Positions 34,768 through 44,619 of a DNA stretch of 64,000 bases are shown here, in pieces. The position numbers and the translations under genes are program-made. Origin of the DNA: Clostridium_AM sp964554365. GTDB lineage: Bacteria > Bacillota > Clostridia > Clostridiales > Clostridiaceae. The notes under the pieces were generated by a model. It did not search any database and was not told where the DNA came from. It saw only the letters and a program-made list of their open reading frames with translations. Positions within the stretch are counted from its first letter, which is position 1. Each line of letters starts with the position of its first letter. The DNA is taken from assembly GCA_964554365.1 (NCBI GenBank), contig CAZKOJ010000002.1, positions 17,655 through 81,654 on the forward strand. The letters are read 5' to 3'.

Positions 34768-36012
34768 TTGAATAAGTTATTACATTTAATTTTTCTGGAT
34801 TTTAAGATTCTCTCAAAGAGCAAAACCTTCTACTTAAAATTAATACTTTTTCCTGCAGTTTTGATATTGATTCTAGGTACAGTCGGAGGTTCAAATTTGA
34901 AACTTACCTCCTTTGATGTAGCTTTTTACAACGAAGATAAAGGGGCTGATAATCTTTCCCTTGGAGATACTCTTCATAATAAAGTTTTAAAATCAAAGGA
35001 AGTAAAATCCATAATAAATTTAAAAGAAGTTAAAGATTTTAATGAAGGTAAAAAACTAACTGATAAAGGAAATGTTTCCTTCTTTATATACGTACCAAAG
35101 GATTTCACAAAGTCCTTTATAGAAGACAGTAAAACCAGTATTACCTTAATAGCAAATAAAGACAATCTAATAGACAAAAGTATGGTTAAAAACCTTTTAG
35201 ATAGATTTATCCAAAATACAAGAACTGTGTTTGTTGAAGAAGCAGCAGTAAAGAAGCTAAGCTCAAATAATAAAGCTATTGTAGAAAAAATTCTTAATCA
35301 CATAGAAAAAGACGAAACTTATTCCACTACAATTTCTAAGGTTCCAACAAATAAGAAAGCAGTTTCTATTGGTGCTATGCAATATTCTTCTATCGCTATG
35401 GTTGTTATGTTCTCCATATTGACAGCTTTTACCCTTGTTCATGGTATCGTTGATGACAAACTTAACAATACATTATTTAGAATAAAATCAACCCCTATTT
35501 TAAATTTACAGTATGCCTTAGGAAAGCTTATTGGAATTATTTTTGCAGTAGTAATGCAGATGACAATAGTAATAATTATAACTGGTCTTTTCTTTAGAAT
35601 GAAATGGGGAAATCCTTTTGACATTCTCATTATTACAATAGTATACGCCTTTGCCATAGGCTCTATGATTCTTCTTTTAGGTCTTACTTCTAAGGATCAA
35701 AGTTCTGTTTCAAGTATGGCCTCACCTATAGTTTATGGCTTTAGTTTTTTAGGTGGAAGTTTTGTAAGTAAATACAGCCTTCCTGACAGTTTGAAGGTTA
35801 TTCAGCAAATGATTCCAAACGGAAAAGCTATTAATTGCTATTTAAGGATATGCCAAGGCGGAGGAATCTCTGATATATATATGGATTTAATAGGACTTAT
35901 AGTTATAGGTTCTGCCTTTTTAGTAATTGATTTAATGGTATATAACGGAAGGAAGTGGAACAATAATGCAAATTCTAATAATGATAAAAAAACAGTTAAA
36001 GCTGCTCTTTAG
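34768..36012 (+). CDS. ABC-2 type permease (LnrM-like)
   Basis: 414 residues, TTG start after CAGGAGG. One N-terminal membrane helix (about 20-42), a large extracellular domain of about 170 residues, then five helices from about 215, ending with ILLLGLTSKDQSSVSSM and the final helix GLIVIGSAFLVIDLMV. This is the ABC2_membrane_3 layout of the linearmycin-type exporters. Its end overlaps the next permease by 47 bases, implying coupled synthesis of a heterodimeric membrane channel. Confidence 0.9.
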   Translation: MNKLLHLIFLDFKILSKSKTFYLKLILFPAVLILILGTVGGSNLKLTSFDVAFYNEDKGADNLSLGDTLHNKVLKSKEVKSIINLKEVKDFNEGKKLTDKGNVSFFIYVPKDFTKSFIEDSKTSITLIANKDNLIDKSMVKNLLDRFIQNTRTVFVEEAAVKKLSSNNKAIVEKILNHIEKDETYSTTISKVPTNKKAVSIGAMQYSSIAMVVMFSILTAFTLVHGIVDDKLNNTLFRIKSTPILNLQYALGKLIGIIFAVVMQMTIVIIITGLFFRMKWGNPFDILIITIVYAFAIGSMILLLGLTSKDQSSVSSMASPIVYGFSFLGGSFVSKYSLPDSLKVIQQMIPNGKAINCYLRICQGGGISDIYMDLIGLIVIGSAFLVIDLMVYNGRKWNNNANSNNDKKTVKAAL

Positions 36013-37126
36013 AAATAGACTAGCCATTCTTGCAACTATATCAGTGCCTATAATCTTGACTTACCTATTTTCATTTTCACAAAGCATCAATTATAAACAG
36101 AAATTATATATATGTGATTTAGATAAAACTGTTTACTCAAGAGAATTAATAGATATGATAAAAAATCATAAGGATATAACAGTGATAAACTCTACTGAAG
36201 ACGATATAAAGAAAAAGATTGATGCTCAGGAAATATCCTTAGGATTTGTGATAGATAAGAACTTTGGTGATGAGCCCTTATCAGTAAAAGCTTTAAATAT
36301 AAAGATACTTCAAAACTATGAAAGCGGAGAATCAGCTCTATTAGAACAAATCATATCTGGAGAGCTTTCCACCTTGAAAAAAGTCACATTAGATTCAAAA
36401 TATATATCTAAGGAACTTAATTCTAGCCAGGTTGATCTTTTTACTAACTTACTTAGTAGTGCAAAGGCTTCTTCAAATGTGCTAGTTGATGATAATACTG
36501 GACAAAAAGCACAGGATGGTACAACAGTTAGGCTAATAGGCTTTTTAGTAATGTTCATATGGTTTGTAGTAATACAAGGCTTTAGAACATTAATTGATGA
36601 AAAAGAAAATAATACTCTTAATAGATTATTAAGCACACCTGTGAGCTACAATAAATATTTGATATCTAAAATAATGGCTACTTATATATTTGGAATACTT
36701 CATATAATAGCTATTTTGTTTGCTGGAAAGTATTTGCTAAAGGTTAGCATTGTAAACAATGTATTTACAGTAAGCCTTATATTTGCAGCATATTTATTCC
36801 TATTAACAAGCATTACTATGATATTTGTTCTATTTATAAGAAAGCAACAGAATTTTACCGTGTCCACAGCTATGTTAATAATAGTTACAGGTATGCTTGG
36901 AGGCTCTTTCTTCCCTTTAGAACTTGCCCCTAAATATATGCAGATAATTTCCAAATTTACTCCAGAATCCTGGGCAATACAATCTTTAAAGGATGTTATT
37001 TTTAACAATGCCTCTATCAATTCACAAATTATACCTTTGACTGTATTTATTTGTGTAGGAGTTTTAGGGTTAATAATATCGTCAGTTTTAGTGAACACAA
37101 AAATAAAATTTAAACGCTGTATTTAA
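35966..37126 (+). CDS. ABC-2 type permease (LnrN-like)
   Basis: 386 residues, same layout as the previous permease: N-terminal helix, extracellular domain of about 150 residues, then five to six helices (from about 190), with FRTLIDEKENNTLNRLLSTP as the cytoplasmic coupling segment. The start is inside the preceding gene. With the ATPase and its sister permease it would form the full exporter, probably for a membrane-active antimicrobial lipid or peptide. Confidence 0.9.
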   Translation: MQILIMIKKQLKLLFRNRLAILATISVPIILTYLFSFSQSINYKQKLYICDLDKTVYSRELIDMIKNHKDITVINSTEDDIKKKIDAQEISLGFVIDKNFGDEPLSVKALNIKILQNYESGESALLEQIISGELSTLKKVTLDSKYISKELNSSQVDLFTNLLSSAKASSNVLVDDNTGQKAQDGTTVRLIGFLVMFIWFVVIQGFRTLIDEKENNTLNRLLSTPVSYNKYLISKIMATYIFGILHIIAILFAGKYLLKVSIVNNVFTVSLIFAAYLFLLTSITMIFVLFIRKQQNFTVSTAMLIIVTGMLGGSFFPLELAPKYMQIISKFTPESWAIQSLKDVIFNNASINSQIIPLTVFICVGVLGLIISSVLVNTKIKFKRCI

Positions 37127-37145
37127 TATTAGAGAGGTGTTAATT

Positions 37146-37322
37146 ATGAATTCGTTGATAATAAAAATAATTGAGTTAATTGCTGGTATTTTAATAAATA
37201 TTTTTATAGGGAAATTAGGAGTAGTGATTTTCAGAAAAGATAATACACTTACAAGAATACCTTTAAGATTTTTAAGTATTTATCTTGTCATAAATTCAGT
37301 TTCATGCATATTTCATATTTAA
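37146..37322 (+). CDS. Small membrane protein at the end of the Lnr-like operon
   Basis: 58 residues from the ATG at 37146, six bases after AGAGGTG. The first half is a strongly hydrophobic helix (IIKIIELIAGILINIFIGKL); a second weak helix lies near the C terminus. It starts 20 bases after the permease gene and before the terminator at 37397, so it belongs to the operon. No family is recognised. A small accessory subunit of the exporter or its sensor is possible. Confidence 0.55.
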   Translation: MNSLIIKIIELIAGILINIFIGKLGVVIFRKDNTLTRIPLRFLSIYLVINSVSCIFHI

Positions 37323-37396
37323 CTTTAGAGTATTAGTATAATTGAATAAGGACGCAGTGGTAAAAAAATGTTTAATAAGTAATATTTAATTTACTA

Positions 37397-37432
37397 AGCG
37401 ACAGTTCCAAAGTGGATTGTCGCTGTTTTATA
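37397..37432 (+). terminator. Terminator of the Lnr-like exporter operon
   Basis: AGCGACA pairs with TGTCGCT (37397-37403, 37418-37424), followed by GTTTTATAT. It lies 75 bases past the small membrane protein. Confidence 0.65.
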
Positions 37433-37547
37433 TATCAATTACACTTGTTAAAGTTAACAAAAATTATCATCTATAGCTTATTACTAATACACATACCTTT
37501 AAAAACCTCCTCTAGTTTATAGCTTCTAAAATTGCTTTTAGACTATG

Positions 37548-38222
37548 TTATGCAATGACTCCATCCTTTACGTTTACTATTCTGTTTCCATATTCCGCCG
37601 ACTCTTTGGAATGCGTAACCATTATGATTGTTTTGCCACTTTCTCTATTTATAGTTTTTAACAAATTCATTATTTCTGTACCCGTTTTACTATCTAAATT
37701 ACCAATAGGTTCATCTGCAAAGACTAAATCTGGCCTATTGATTAATGCTCTCGCTATAGCTACTCTCTGCTGTTGTCCCCCCGATAACTCTCTAGGGGTA
37801 TGATTTCTTCTGTCAGTAAGCCCTACCACTGCTAATATTTCATTCAATTCGCTCTGATAATCTTTCAGTTTCTTTCCATCAAGAAGCACTGGAAGGAGAA
37901 TATTTTCTTCAACATTTAAATTAGGAATTAAGTTATAAAATTGAAATACAAATCCTATGTCTCTTCTTCTCATAATACTCTTGTTTTTATCTTTAAATCT
38001 TGAAATATCCTTTCCCTTTAACAGCACTTTCCCTCTGGTAGGGTCATCAAGTCCCCCCAAAATGTATAACAATGTACTTTTTCCAGAGCCGGAAGGGCCC
38101 ATGATAGATACAAATTCACCTTCCTTAACTTGAATAGAAACATTATTTAAAATTGGGGTTACCTTGTCACCCATAATATATTCCTTAACAATATTTTTTC
38201 CCTCTATAATAACATTACTCAT
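37548..38222 (-). CDS. ABC transporter ATP-binding protein, MacB/LolD type
   Basis: 224 residues from the ATG at 38222, eight bases after GGAGG; an ATG at 38243 is less well placed. Walker A GPSGSGKSTLL, Q-loop VFQFYNLIPNL, signature LSGGQQQRVAIARAL, Walker B LVFADEPIGNLD and switch histidine MVTHSKESAEYG. This is the mechanotransmission-type subfamily. It pairs with the FtsX-like permease encoded immediately upstream. Confidence 0.93.
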   Translation of the reverse strand: MSNVIIEGKNIVKEYIMGDKVTPILNNVSIQVKEGEFVSIMGPSGSGKSTLLYILGGLDDPTRGKVLLKGKDISRFKDKNKSIMRRRDIGFVFQFYNLIPNLNVEENILLPVLLDGKKLKDYQSELNEILAVVGLTDRRNHTPRELSGGQQQRVAIARALINRPDLVFADEPIGNLDSKTGTEIMNLLKTINRESGKTIIMVTHSKESAEYGNRIVNVKDGVIA

Positions 38223-38273
38223 ACTTGTGTCCTCCATCTTCATTACTTATTTTTGCTTTATATCTCCTATCTA

Positions 38274-40763
38274 TTATTCCAACCTGATTTCTTCAACAAT
38301 CTGAAGCTTTGAGCCCTTAATAATGGGAACAATGTAGCCTATCAACATTATTACAATTCCAATTAGTCCAGCCAGTATAAACATGCTTTGCGGCATATCC
38401 ACTTCTATAGGTATACGGGGACCTGCAACTCTAAATATTATTTTAGCTTCAAGAAAAGCGATACTGCTTCCAATAATTCCACCAATCAAGCCTACTGTAA
38501 AACCTTCAATTAATGACATCTTAATATGTTGTACCTTACTTAATCCAACAGATTTATACATGGCAATAGAACGCTTTTTTTGGATATAATTAATAATCAA
38601 GTTATTAATTATGCCAACTATTCCTAAAATGAGAATGAAATAAGTTAATCTATTTAGCGGCTCAAAAAAAGGATTTATTATACTTGATACATTCTCATTA
38701 AGCTCTTTAATTGTACGAGTCCAATTAACCCTACCATTATATAGATTACGAATCTCTTTTGCTGCGGAATCTGGGTTAGAGCCTCTAAAAATAACGAAAC
38801 TATACCCATTAGGTTTAAAATCATCTTTGGCATATTTTGCTGGGATTAAAGAATTAGCCCCGCTGGCCCTTGATGTATAGTAAGCTAATACTGTGTATTC
38901 ACTAACACCAACATCTGTTTTTATTTTTATTTTATCTCCATTATTTAATCTAAGCTTTTTCATTAATTCATAATTAAACAGAATATTTCTGCTATTACTG
39001 AAGTTCTTTTCAACTTCTTTTTTATTTTCATTACTTCCATATTTCACAGCAAGCATTTCATTATATAGGCTAATATCTTCAACCCCTTCAACACGTCCGA
39101 TACTTTTACCATCTATATTTATATTGCTTAGCACATAGGAGGGTAATACATCTTTTACGGTTTTTATGTTTTTTATTTTTTCTACAAACGCAGCATCTAT
39201 ATTCTGTGCATCAGTATATCCATCTAGTTTAGCTCCTTTAAACACATCACCAACATATGTTTTTACACAATTACTAACTACCGATATTACAATAACTGAA
39301 GATATGCTAATTACTAGAAGAATTATATTTTGGTTTATATTCTTATTCCATTTTAGATTCCTTGCTGCGAGTCTTCCCTCATTACCCAAAACTCCCCCAT
39401 ACACTCTTTCCAGTATTGTTGCAATGGCAGCACTTAGAAGAGGAATTACAATTACTGTTGAAATTATTAAGCATACTAAAGAAAATCCTCCGGCTGCATA
39501 AATAAATTTATCGTTCACGGTATATGGTAGTAGGATTGAAAAAATAAATAAAATCATTCCTATAATCAATTTGGATTTGTTTGATATGTTTTTTGCTTCT
39601 ACAGCCCCTAAAACTACTTCCTTTATAGGAAGTTTACTTACTCTTCTCACAGGTATATATGCACTTAATACAGAAACAGCTAAAGCCATAGCACATGTTA
39701 ATGCTATATTAGCAGCAGATGCAGTGAGAAGAAGTTCTATTCCTTCTGGCATTGCTGCTGATAATTTATTAAGTATTACCTTTAGTAACCCAAATCCAAA
39801 TGGTATTCCAATAGCTCCTCCCAATATTCCATATATAATACTTTCCATCATTAGAATTCTCTTTACTATCTTTTCATCAGCTCCTATACTTCGGAAGGTC
39901 CCGATTACAGGTAATCGCTCCATGATTATTACTTTATAACTGCTGTAAATAATAAAAATACTCATGATTAAGGAAAAACAACTAATTAAATAAAATGGCA
40001 TGGATTTCGATTTAGAGTCTGCTTTTAATTGCTCCATATTTATTACTGTTTGTGCTTTGCAACTTTGGGGTAATTGCTCTGATAATTTAACTGCAAAGGC
40101 TTCTGAATCAACCCCCTCTTTTGTTTCTACTAAAATCTTATTGTACTCATCTTTAACACTCACTATTTTCTCTAGAGTTTCCTTGGGCAATACTGCTGTA
40201 TGTCCTCGTTCTTGACGCAAAAATACAGTATCATATGCAGCTATTCCAACAACAGTAAAGCTGATATTTTTTCCCATTACATTAAGTGAAATTGTATCTT
40301 GCAATTTTACATTGTACATTCTTGAAAACTTTTCCTGAACTACTATTTTGTTACCTGTAAAATTACTATATCCATCTTCTTTTATCAGTCTTGGTTTGTT
40401 TATCTGGTTTAGCTTGTCTGAATCTGCTGCAATCAAGTCGAAATTTTCAAAGTTATTGTCCTTGTTAAACAATGCGGATATTTGCAAAATCCCTACCTTA
40501 TTTTTTATACTTTTATTTTCTGGGACAACGCTATCTTTTACAAAGCTTATTGTTCCGTCTTTTTTTGGTTTTGTTGTCACTGAAATAGTTGCTTTTCCTG
40601 ACATTCCTTTAACCATTTTTATGTGAGCATTCATATAAGAATCGCCAACTGTTAGGGATACAAAAACAAGTGCCGTAGAAAATACTATGGATAGCAGCAT
40701 TACAATGGTTCTTAATTTTCTTTCCTGTAAGTTTTTTAAAATGTATTTTAGAATTATTTTCAA
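38274..40763 (-). CDS. FtsX-like ABC permease with two permease modules
   Basis: 829 residues from a TTG seven bases after GAGGAGG. One N-terminal helix (about 17-38), an extracellular MacB-like domain of about 200 residues, three helices (FtsX module 1, about 255-385), further helices, a second extracellular domain, and a last three-helix FtsX module (about 705-825). Duplicated FtsX modules are typical of exporters or resistance pumps controlled by two-component systems. It is encoded downstream of a kinase/regulator pair, so probably responds to envelope-active peptides. Confidence 0.9.
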   Translation of the reverse strand: MKIILKYILKNLQERKLRTIVMLLSIVFSTALVFVSLTVGDSYMNAHIKMVKGMSGKATISVTTKPKKDGTISFVKDSVVPENKSIKNKVGILQISALFNKDNNFENFDLIAADSDKLNQINKPRLIKEDGYSNFTGNKIVVQEKFSRMYNVKLQDTISLNVMGKNISFTVVGIAAYDTVFLRQERGHTAVLPKETLEKIVSVKDEYNKILVETKEGVDSEAFAVKLSEQLPQSCKAQTVINMEQLKADSKSKSMPFYLISCFSLIMSIFIIYSSYKVIIMERLPVIGTFRSIGADEKIVKRILMMESIIYGILGGAIGIPFGFGLLKVILNKLSAAMPEGIELLLTASAANIALTCAMALAVSVLSAYIPVRRVSKLPIKEVVLGAVEAKNISNKSKLIIGMILFIFSILLPYTVNDKFIYAAGGFSLVCLIISTVIVIPLLSAAIATILERVYGGVLGNEGRLAARNLKWNKNINQNIILLVISISSVIVISVVSNCVKTYVGDVFKGAKLDGYTDAQNIDAAFVEKIKNIKTVKDVLPSYVLSNINIDGKSIGRVEGVEDISLYNEMLAVKYGSNENKKEVEKNFSNSRNILFNYELMKKLRLNNGDKIKIKTDVGVSEYTVLAYYTSRASGANSLIPAKYAKDDFKPNGYSFVIFRGSNPDSAAKEIRNLYNGRVNWTRTIKELNENVSSIINPFFEPLNRLTYFILILGIVGIINNLIINYIQKKRSIAMYKSVGLSKVQHIKMSLIEGFTVGLIGGIIGSSIAFLEAKIIFRVAGPRIPIEVDMPQSMFILAGLIGIVIMLIGYIVPIIKGSKLQIVEEIRLE

Positions 40764-40936
40764 TATTAATCCTCCTCTATTTCTATATTTGAAATTTTTA
40801 CAATGATTTTTCTATGTACATTAAAAATTTCAAAAAAAGTAGACTTATAACCTAACTCTTTCATTCATATGAATTACTTCAGTTAGATTATAAGCCTACA
40901 GCCTTAATTTGCCTTTTAACTCATCTTAATTTCATC

Positions 40937-42358
40937 TTAATTTTGCAATGGAAACTCTATCAATATACTTGTACCAATTCCCTGTTTACTATTTACATTA
41001 ATATTTCCTCCATGAGCCTCAATAATCTGCTTTGCAATTGCCATGCCCAGACCTGTTCCATTAGTATTTCCCTCTGTATTTGTACCTCTGTAGTACCTCT
41101 CAAATAAATTTTTCAATTCATCTTCATCCATTCCTTTTCCATTATCCCTGATATTTATGTGTAATATTCTGTGCACAATTTTTACTGAAACCGTGATCTC
41201 TGTTTCCTTAGAGTTATGAGTCACTGCATTACATAGCATATTATTAAAAGCCCTTTGTAGAAGCATGCTATCAAAACTGAAATTAATGATTATATCTTTG
41301 CAGTGGAAAATAATTTTTCTAGATTCATATTCTGGATGATTTAAAATATCAATGATTATCTCTTTTAAAAATCTTATAATGTTATCCTCTTTTTTATTTA
41401 GAGGAAACATTCCATTTTTCAACTGGTATGTAATTTTCAAATCATTAACCAGTGCTTCTGCATAAACTGCATTATTAAGTATTATTTCCCCATACTTAAT
41501 AAGATCTTCTGGTGCTTTTACATATGTAGAATCAGTTATTAACTCTGCATAACCTTTTATAGGTGATAATGGAGTTTTAATATCATGTGTAATATTAGCT
41601 ATCCACTCTTCCCTTAAAGTATCATTTCTTTTTCTTTCATCGTCACTTGCTTTAATTTCACTATCCAGAAAGTTTAAATTATCATATACATCCTGAAAAA
41701 CTCCCTTATTCTTTGTACTATCATAAGACCTTAATCCAATCTTCCTGATAGCAGCTATAACATTTGACATCTTCTTAGTTATCCATATACCATATACTGC
41801 ACCAGAAACAAGAATAAGAAGGGTAATTACTATCATCAGCCCCATTAAAATAGTTTTACCTCTATGGAATTTATCATAATTTAGATACATGGTAATCTTT
41901 AATATCTTGACAGGGAAGCCTATGATGTAAGTCCACTTTTTTCCGTTCTTTTCAATACCTTTGGCAAATACAGTGCAATCACTCTCACCGCCTCCTGTCT
42001 TATAAAGATCCAATATATCCATTGGTGAATAATGCATTAAAGCTCTAGAAGGTCTATTATAGGAGGTAAATTCATCGCCGTTTTTATCAATAATCTGAAG
42101 CCACAGGTTGTACCTTTTCAGTTCAGTGAGCCCTGTGCTCTTTATTGTAGGCATTCCATCCTTAAAGATAATCTGATCCGAAAAATTCTCCGTAAAAGAA
42201 ATAGGCCAGTTACTCCAGTTTATCTTGCCATTCTGTGCTGCATTGCCTGTCCTGATAAAATAAAATACTCCTCCTATGCAGAGAAAAACAATTATTAAAA
42301 ATATAATAGATAATATGAAAAATAAATGAAAATTTAATTTACAACTTGGTTTTTTCAC
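40937..42358 (-). CDS. Sensor histidine kinase, HisKA/HATPase
   Basis: About 473 residues from the GTG at 42358, immediately after the regulator stop codon, with an AAGGAAGG ribosome binding site. Two helices (about 12-35 and 173-197) enclose an extracellular domain of about 135 residues. Then HisKA with NITHDIKTPLSPIKGYAEL, N box NNMLCNAVTHN, G1 DNGKGMD and G2 GTGLGMAIAKQI. It is cotranscribed with the OmpR-type regulator upstream and precedes the FtsX-type exporter by 170 bases. Confidence 0.92.
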   Translation of the reverse strand: MKKPSCKLNFHLFFILSIIFLIIVFLCIGGVFYFIRTGNAAQNGKINWSNWPISFTENFSDQIIFKDGMPTIKSTGLTELKRYNLWLQIIDKNGDEFTSYNRPSRALMHYSPMDILDLYKTGGGESDCTVFAKGIEKNGKKWTYIIGFPVKILKITMYLNYDKFHRGKTILMGLMIVITLLILVSGAVYGIWITKKMSNVIAAIRKIGLRSYDSTKNKGVFQDVYDNLNFLDSEIKASDDERKRNDTLREEWIANITHDIKTPLSPIKGYAELITDSTYVKAPEDLIKYGEIILNNAVYAEALVNDLKITYQLKNGMFPLNKKEDNIIRFLKEIIIDILNHPEYESRKIIFHCKDIIINFSFDSMLLQRAFNNMLCNAVTHNSKETEITVSVKIVHRILHINIRDNGKGMDEDELKNLFERYYRGTNTEGNTNGTGLGMAIAKQIIEAHGGNINVNSKQGIGTSILIEFPLQN

Positions 42359-42359
42359 A

Positions 42360-43085
42360 CTATTCCTTCCTTCTAACAAACTTATATCCAAGCCCTATTA
42401 CTGTTACAATCAATTTAGGTTTTGATGGATCATCCTCTATCTTTTCCCTTAAATGTCTTATATGGACCATGATTGTATTATCATAACCTATATAATCCTC
42501 ACCCCATACCTTCTCACATATTCTTTCCTTGTTGATTATCTTATTTGAATTTTCCGCTAAAAATAATAGTAGCTGATACTCTTTTGCTGTAAGATTTATT
42601 TCAGCTTCTCCTTTATATATCTGGCTATTTTCTATATCAATAGTAATATCGCCAATCTTTAAAATTTTTTTGGGAGAAATGTCCTGACTTGTACAATTAT
42701 ATTGTTGCCTTCGCAGTTGAGATTTAAGACGAAAGGCAAGTTCTCTTGGACTAAATGGCTTGGTTATATAATCATCTCCCCCAGTACTAAGTCCAAGAAT
42801 TTTGTCAATATCGTCATTTTTAGAGGAGAGAAATAAAATCGGACAATAAGAAAATTCCCTGATTTTTCTACATACTTCAATTCCATCAACATCAGGAAGC
42901 ATTATATCAAGAACTACTGCATCTGGGGCATGTTCCTTGCATATTTTTATTCCATCAATACCACAGTGTGCTTTTATTATATTTTTAAAACCCTCTTTTA
43001 AAAGCACTTCCTCAATTAAATTCGTTATATTCTTTTCATCATCAATAAGCAATATTTTTTTATCCAAAAGGTTTACCCAATCCAT
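42360..43085 (-). CDS. OmpR family response regulator
   Basis: 241 residues. Receiver with IDDEKN pocket, aspartate in AVVLDIMLPDVDG and lysine in YITKPFSPREL. C-terminal winged helix with ERICEKVWGEDYIGYDNTI and VTVIGLGYKFV. ATG after AAAGGGTGG. First gene of the kinase/regulator pair that likely controls the downstream MacB/FtsX-type transporter. Confidence 0.93.
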   Translation of the reverse strand: MDWVNLLDKKILLIDDEKNITNLIEEVLLKEGFKNIIKAHCGIDGIKICKEHAPDAVVLDIMLPDVDGIEVCRKIREFSYCPILFLSSKNDDIDKILGLSTGGDDYITKPFSPRELAFRLKSQLRRQQYNCTSQDISPKKILKIGDITIDIENSQIYKGEAEINLTAKEYQLLLFLAENSNKIINKERICEKVWGEDYIGYDNTIMVHIRHLREKIEDDPSKPKLIVTVIGLGYKFVRRKE

Positions 43086-43250
43086 ATTAATACACCACCC
43101 TTTAATACTTAATAAAAATTATATCATATCAAAAAAAATAGCACCCCCACATTATAAATGGATAGCTACTATTTCTGTTATATATATCGATGTTTTTTTG
43201 TTATAATATTCTTGATAATCACTGCTATACCCGGTGATACCCAAGTACAA

Positions 43251-43279
43251 AAGCCGTATCAGATCTCTCCAATACGGTT
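43251..43279 (-). terminator. Terminator of the molybdenum hydroxylase operon (repeated hairpin)
   Basis: On the minus strand CCGTAT and ATACGG flank a 12-base loop, and CTTTTG follows. The 29-base sequence recurs with one change in the arms and loop at 60070-60100, after the Ctc/L25 gene. Confidence 0.65.
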
Positions 43280-43309
43280 ATATGTATTTTATTAATTTAT
43301 GCATAACTC

Positions 43310-43783
43310 TTATTTTTTGTTTAAAAACAATACTGATTTCACTGCTTCTCTAATCTCTTCATATCCAGTACATCTGCAAATATTGGATTGAAGCCATTCT
43401 TCAATAGTTTCATCATCTGCATCCGGATGAATGGTTACAAGTCCATAACAGTTCATTATGAAACCTGGAGTACAGTATCCACATTGAAAGCTCCATTTAT
43501 CTACAAAAGCCTTTTGAATGGGTTCTTCCTTCAAACCTTCGATAGTAATTACTTTATGTCCAACAGCTTCAACAGCCAGCATAATGCATGATTTAACAGG
43601 CAATCCATCTAAAAGTACAGTACATGTACCACAATCTCCATTTTCACATCCAGGTTTTGCTCCAGTAAGTCCTAATTGTTCTCTAAGTACTCTAAGTAAA
43701 GTATCTGCAGGTCTTACAATCAAGTTTCTCTTTTCGCCATTAATGTCAAGTTCTATTCTTGCTGCTTCAATATATGATATCAT
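43310..43783 (-). CDS. 2Fe-2S subunit of a xanthine dehydrogenase-type molybdenum hydroxylase
   Basis: 157 residues, normal length. The first plant-type cluster motif is CENGDCGTCTVLLDG, preceded by the first cysteine in this ferredoxin domain. The second cluster has CGYCTPGFIMN and NICRCTGYEEI. It shuttles electrons from the molybdenum site to FAD. Its start overlaps the FAD-subunit stop codon by four bases (ATGA). Third gene of the three-subunit operon. Confidence 0.95.
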   Translation of the reverse strand: MISYIEAARIELDINGEKRNLIVRPADTLLRVLREQLGLTGAKPGCENGDCGTCTVLLDGLPVKSCIMLAVEAVGHKVITIEGLKEEPIQKAFVDKWSFQCGYCTPGFIMNCYGLVTIHPDADDETIEEWLQSNICRCTGYEEIREAVKSVLFLNKK

Positions 43784-44619
43784 CTTCCTTCACCATCCAA
43801 TTTTTCCAGAGTATAATTTAGTAAATTTTTCAATACGAACTTCTTATATTCAGAAGATCCTTGAATATTGCCAAATATAGGTGCAGGCAGATGATTTATT
43901 GCCTGTTCTATCCTTCGCTCCTTGGAAATGTTTTTATTATTTATATCCTCCTCCATCCTTGTGGATCTAAATGGGAAGGCACACACTCCACTAAATGCCA
44001 TTTGAATATTATTATCTTTTTTAAGTGCAGCTGCACTAATTAAAGGATAATCTATCTTTTCCTGTTTAGTCTTCTTCACACATATATAAGGCAATTTGGC
44101 ATAGCTCATATCTGTTGTCAATTGAAAAAGGAATTCCCCTTTTTCCAGTTGAAGTCTTTGATTAAAAGCCTGGTTTATTGGAACTATCCTTTTACCTTTT
44201 TCTCCGTATATAATTACATTGCTATCTGCAATTAAATGCCCTAAGACCGCCTCCTTATATACAATTTTACCGCAAATATTTCCGCCTATAGTTATCATAT
44301 TACGCGCTGTATGATCTGCAGGAAAATTTGCCGTCTTGCTTAGGAATGGAACTAATTTATTCTCAGCAATATGAGTAATTGTAACTGCAGCTCCTATTAC
44401 CAGCTGGTTACCTCTTGTTTCAAATACATTACACTCAGGGATTCCTTTAATGTCTATTACTGCCTTTGTAAATATATCATTTCTTCTCGCCATAGTGATT
44501 ATTTCTGTACCGCCTGAATAATATAAAGGGTTCTTATCACTGTCACTAAGCTTCCCATACAGCTTTACTGCCTCATCTAATGAACCAGGTTTATAGTATT
44601 CAAAGTCCAATGCAATCAT
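43780..44619 (-). CDS. FAD-binding subunit of a molybdenum hydroxylase
   Basis: 279 residues with the CoxM/XdhB layout. YYKPGSLDEAVKLYGKL opens the FAD-binding domain. YYSGGTEIITMARRN is the pyrophosphate loop. A second FAD contact is IGGNICGKIVYKEAVLGHL (canonical TIGGNI). The C-terminal CO-dehydrogenase-type domain is short. The loop LGHL differs from the usual GDL, which may reduce flavin stacking. Overlaps its neighbours by four bases on both sides. Confidence 0.9.
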   Translation of the reverse strand: MIALDFEYYKPGSLDEAVKLYGKLSDSDKNPLYYSGGTEIITMARRNDIFTKAVIDIKGIPECNVFETRGNQLVIGAAVTITHIAENKLVPFLSKTANFPADHTARNMITIGGNICGKIVYKEAVLGHLIADSNVIIYGEKGKRIVPINQAFNQRLQLEKGEFLFQLTTDMSYAKLPYICVKKTKQEKIDYPLISAAALKKDNNIQMAFSGVCAFPFRSTRMEEDINNKNISKERRIEQAINHLPAPIFGNIQGSSEYKKFVLKNLLNYTLEKLDGEGR

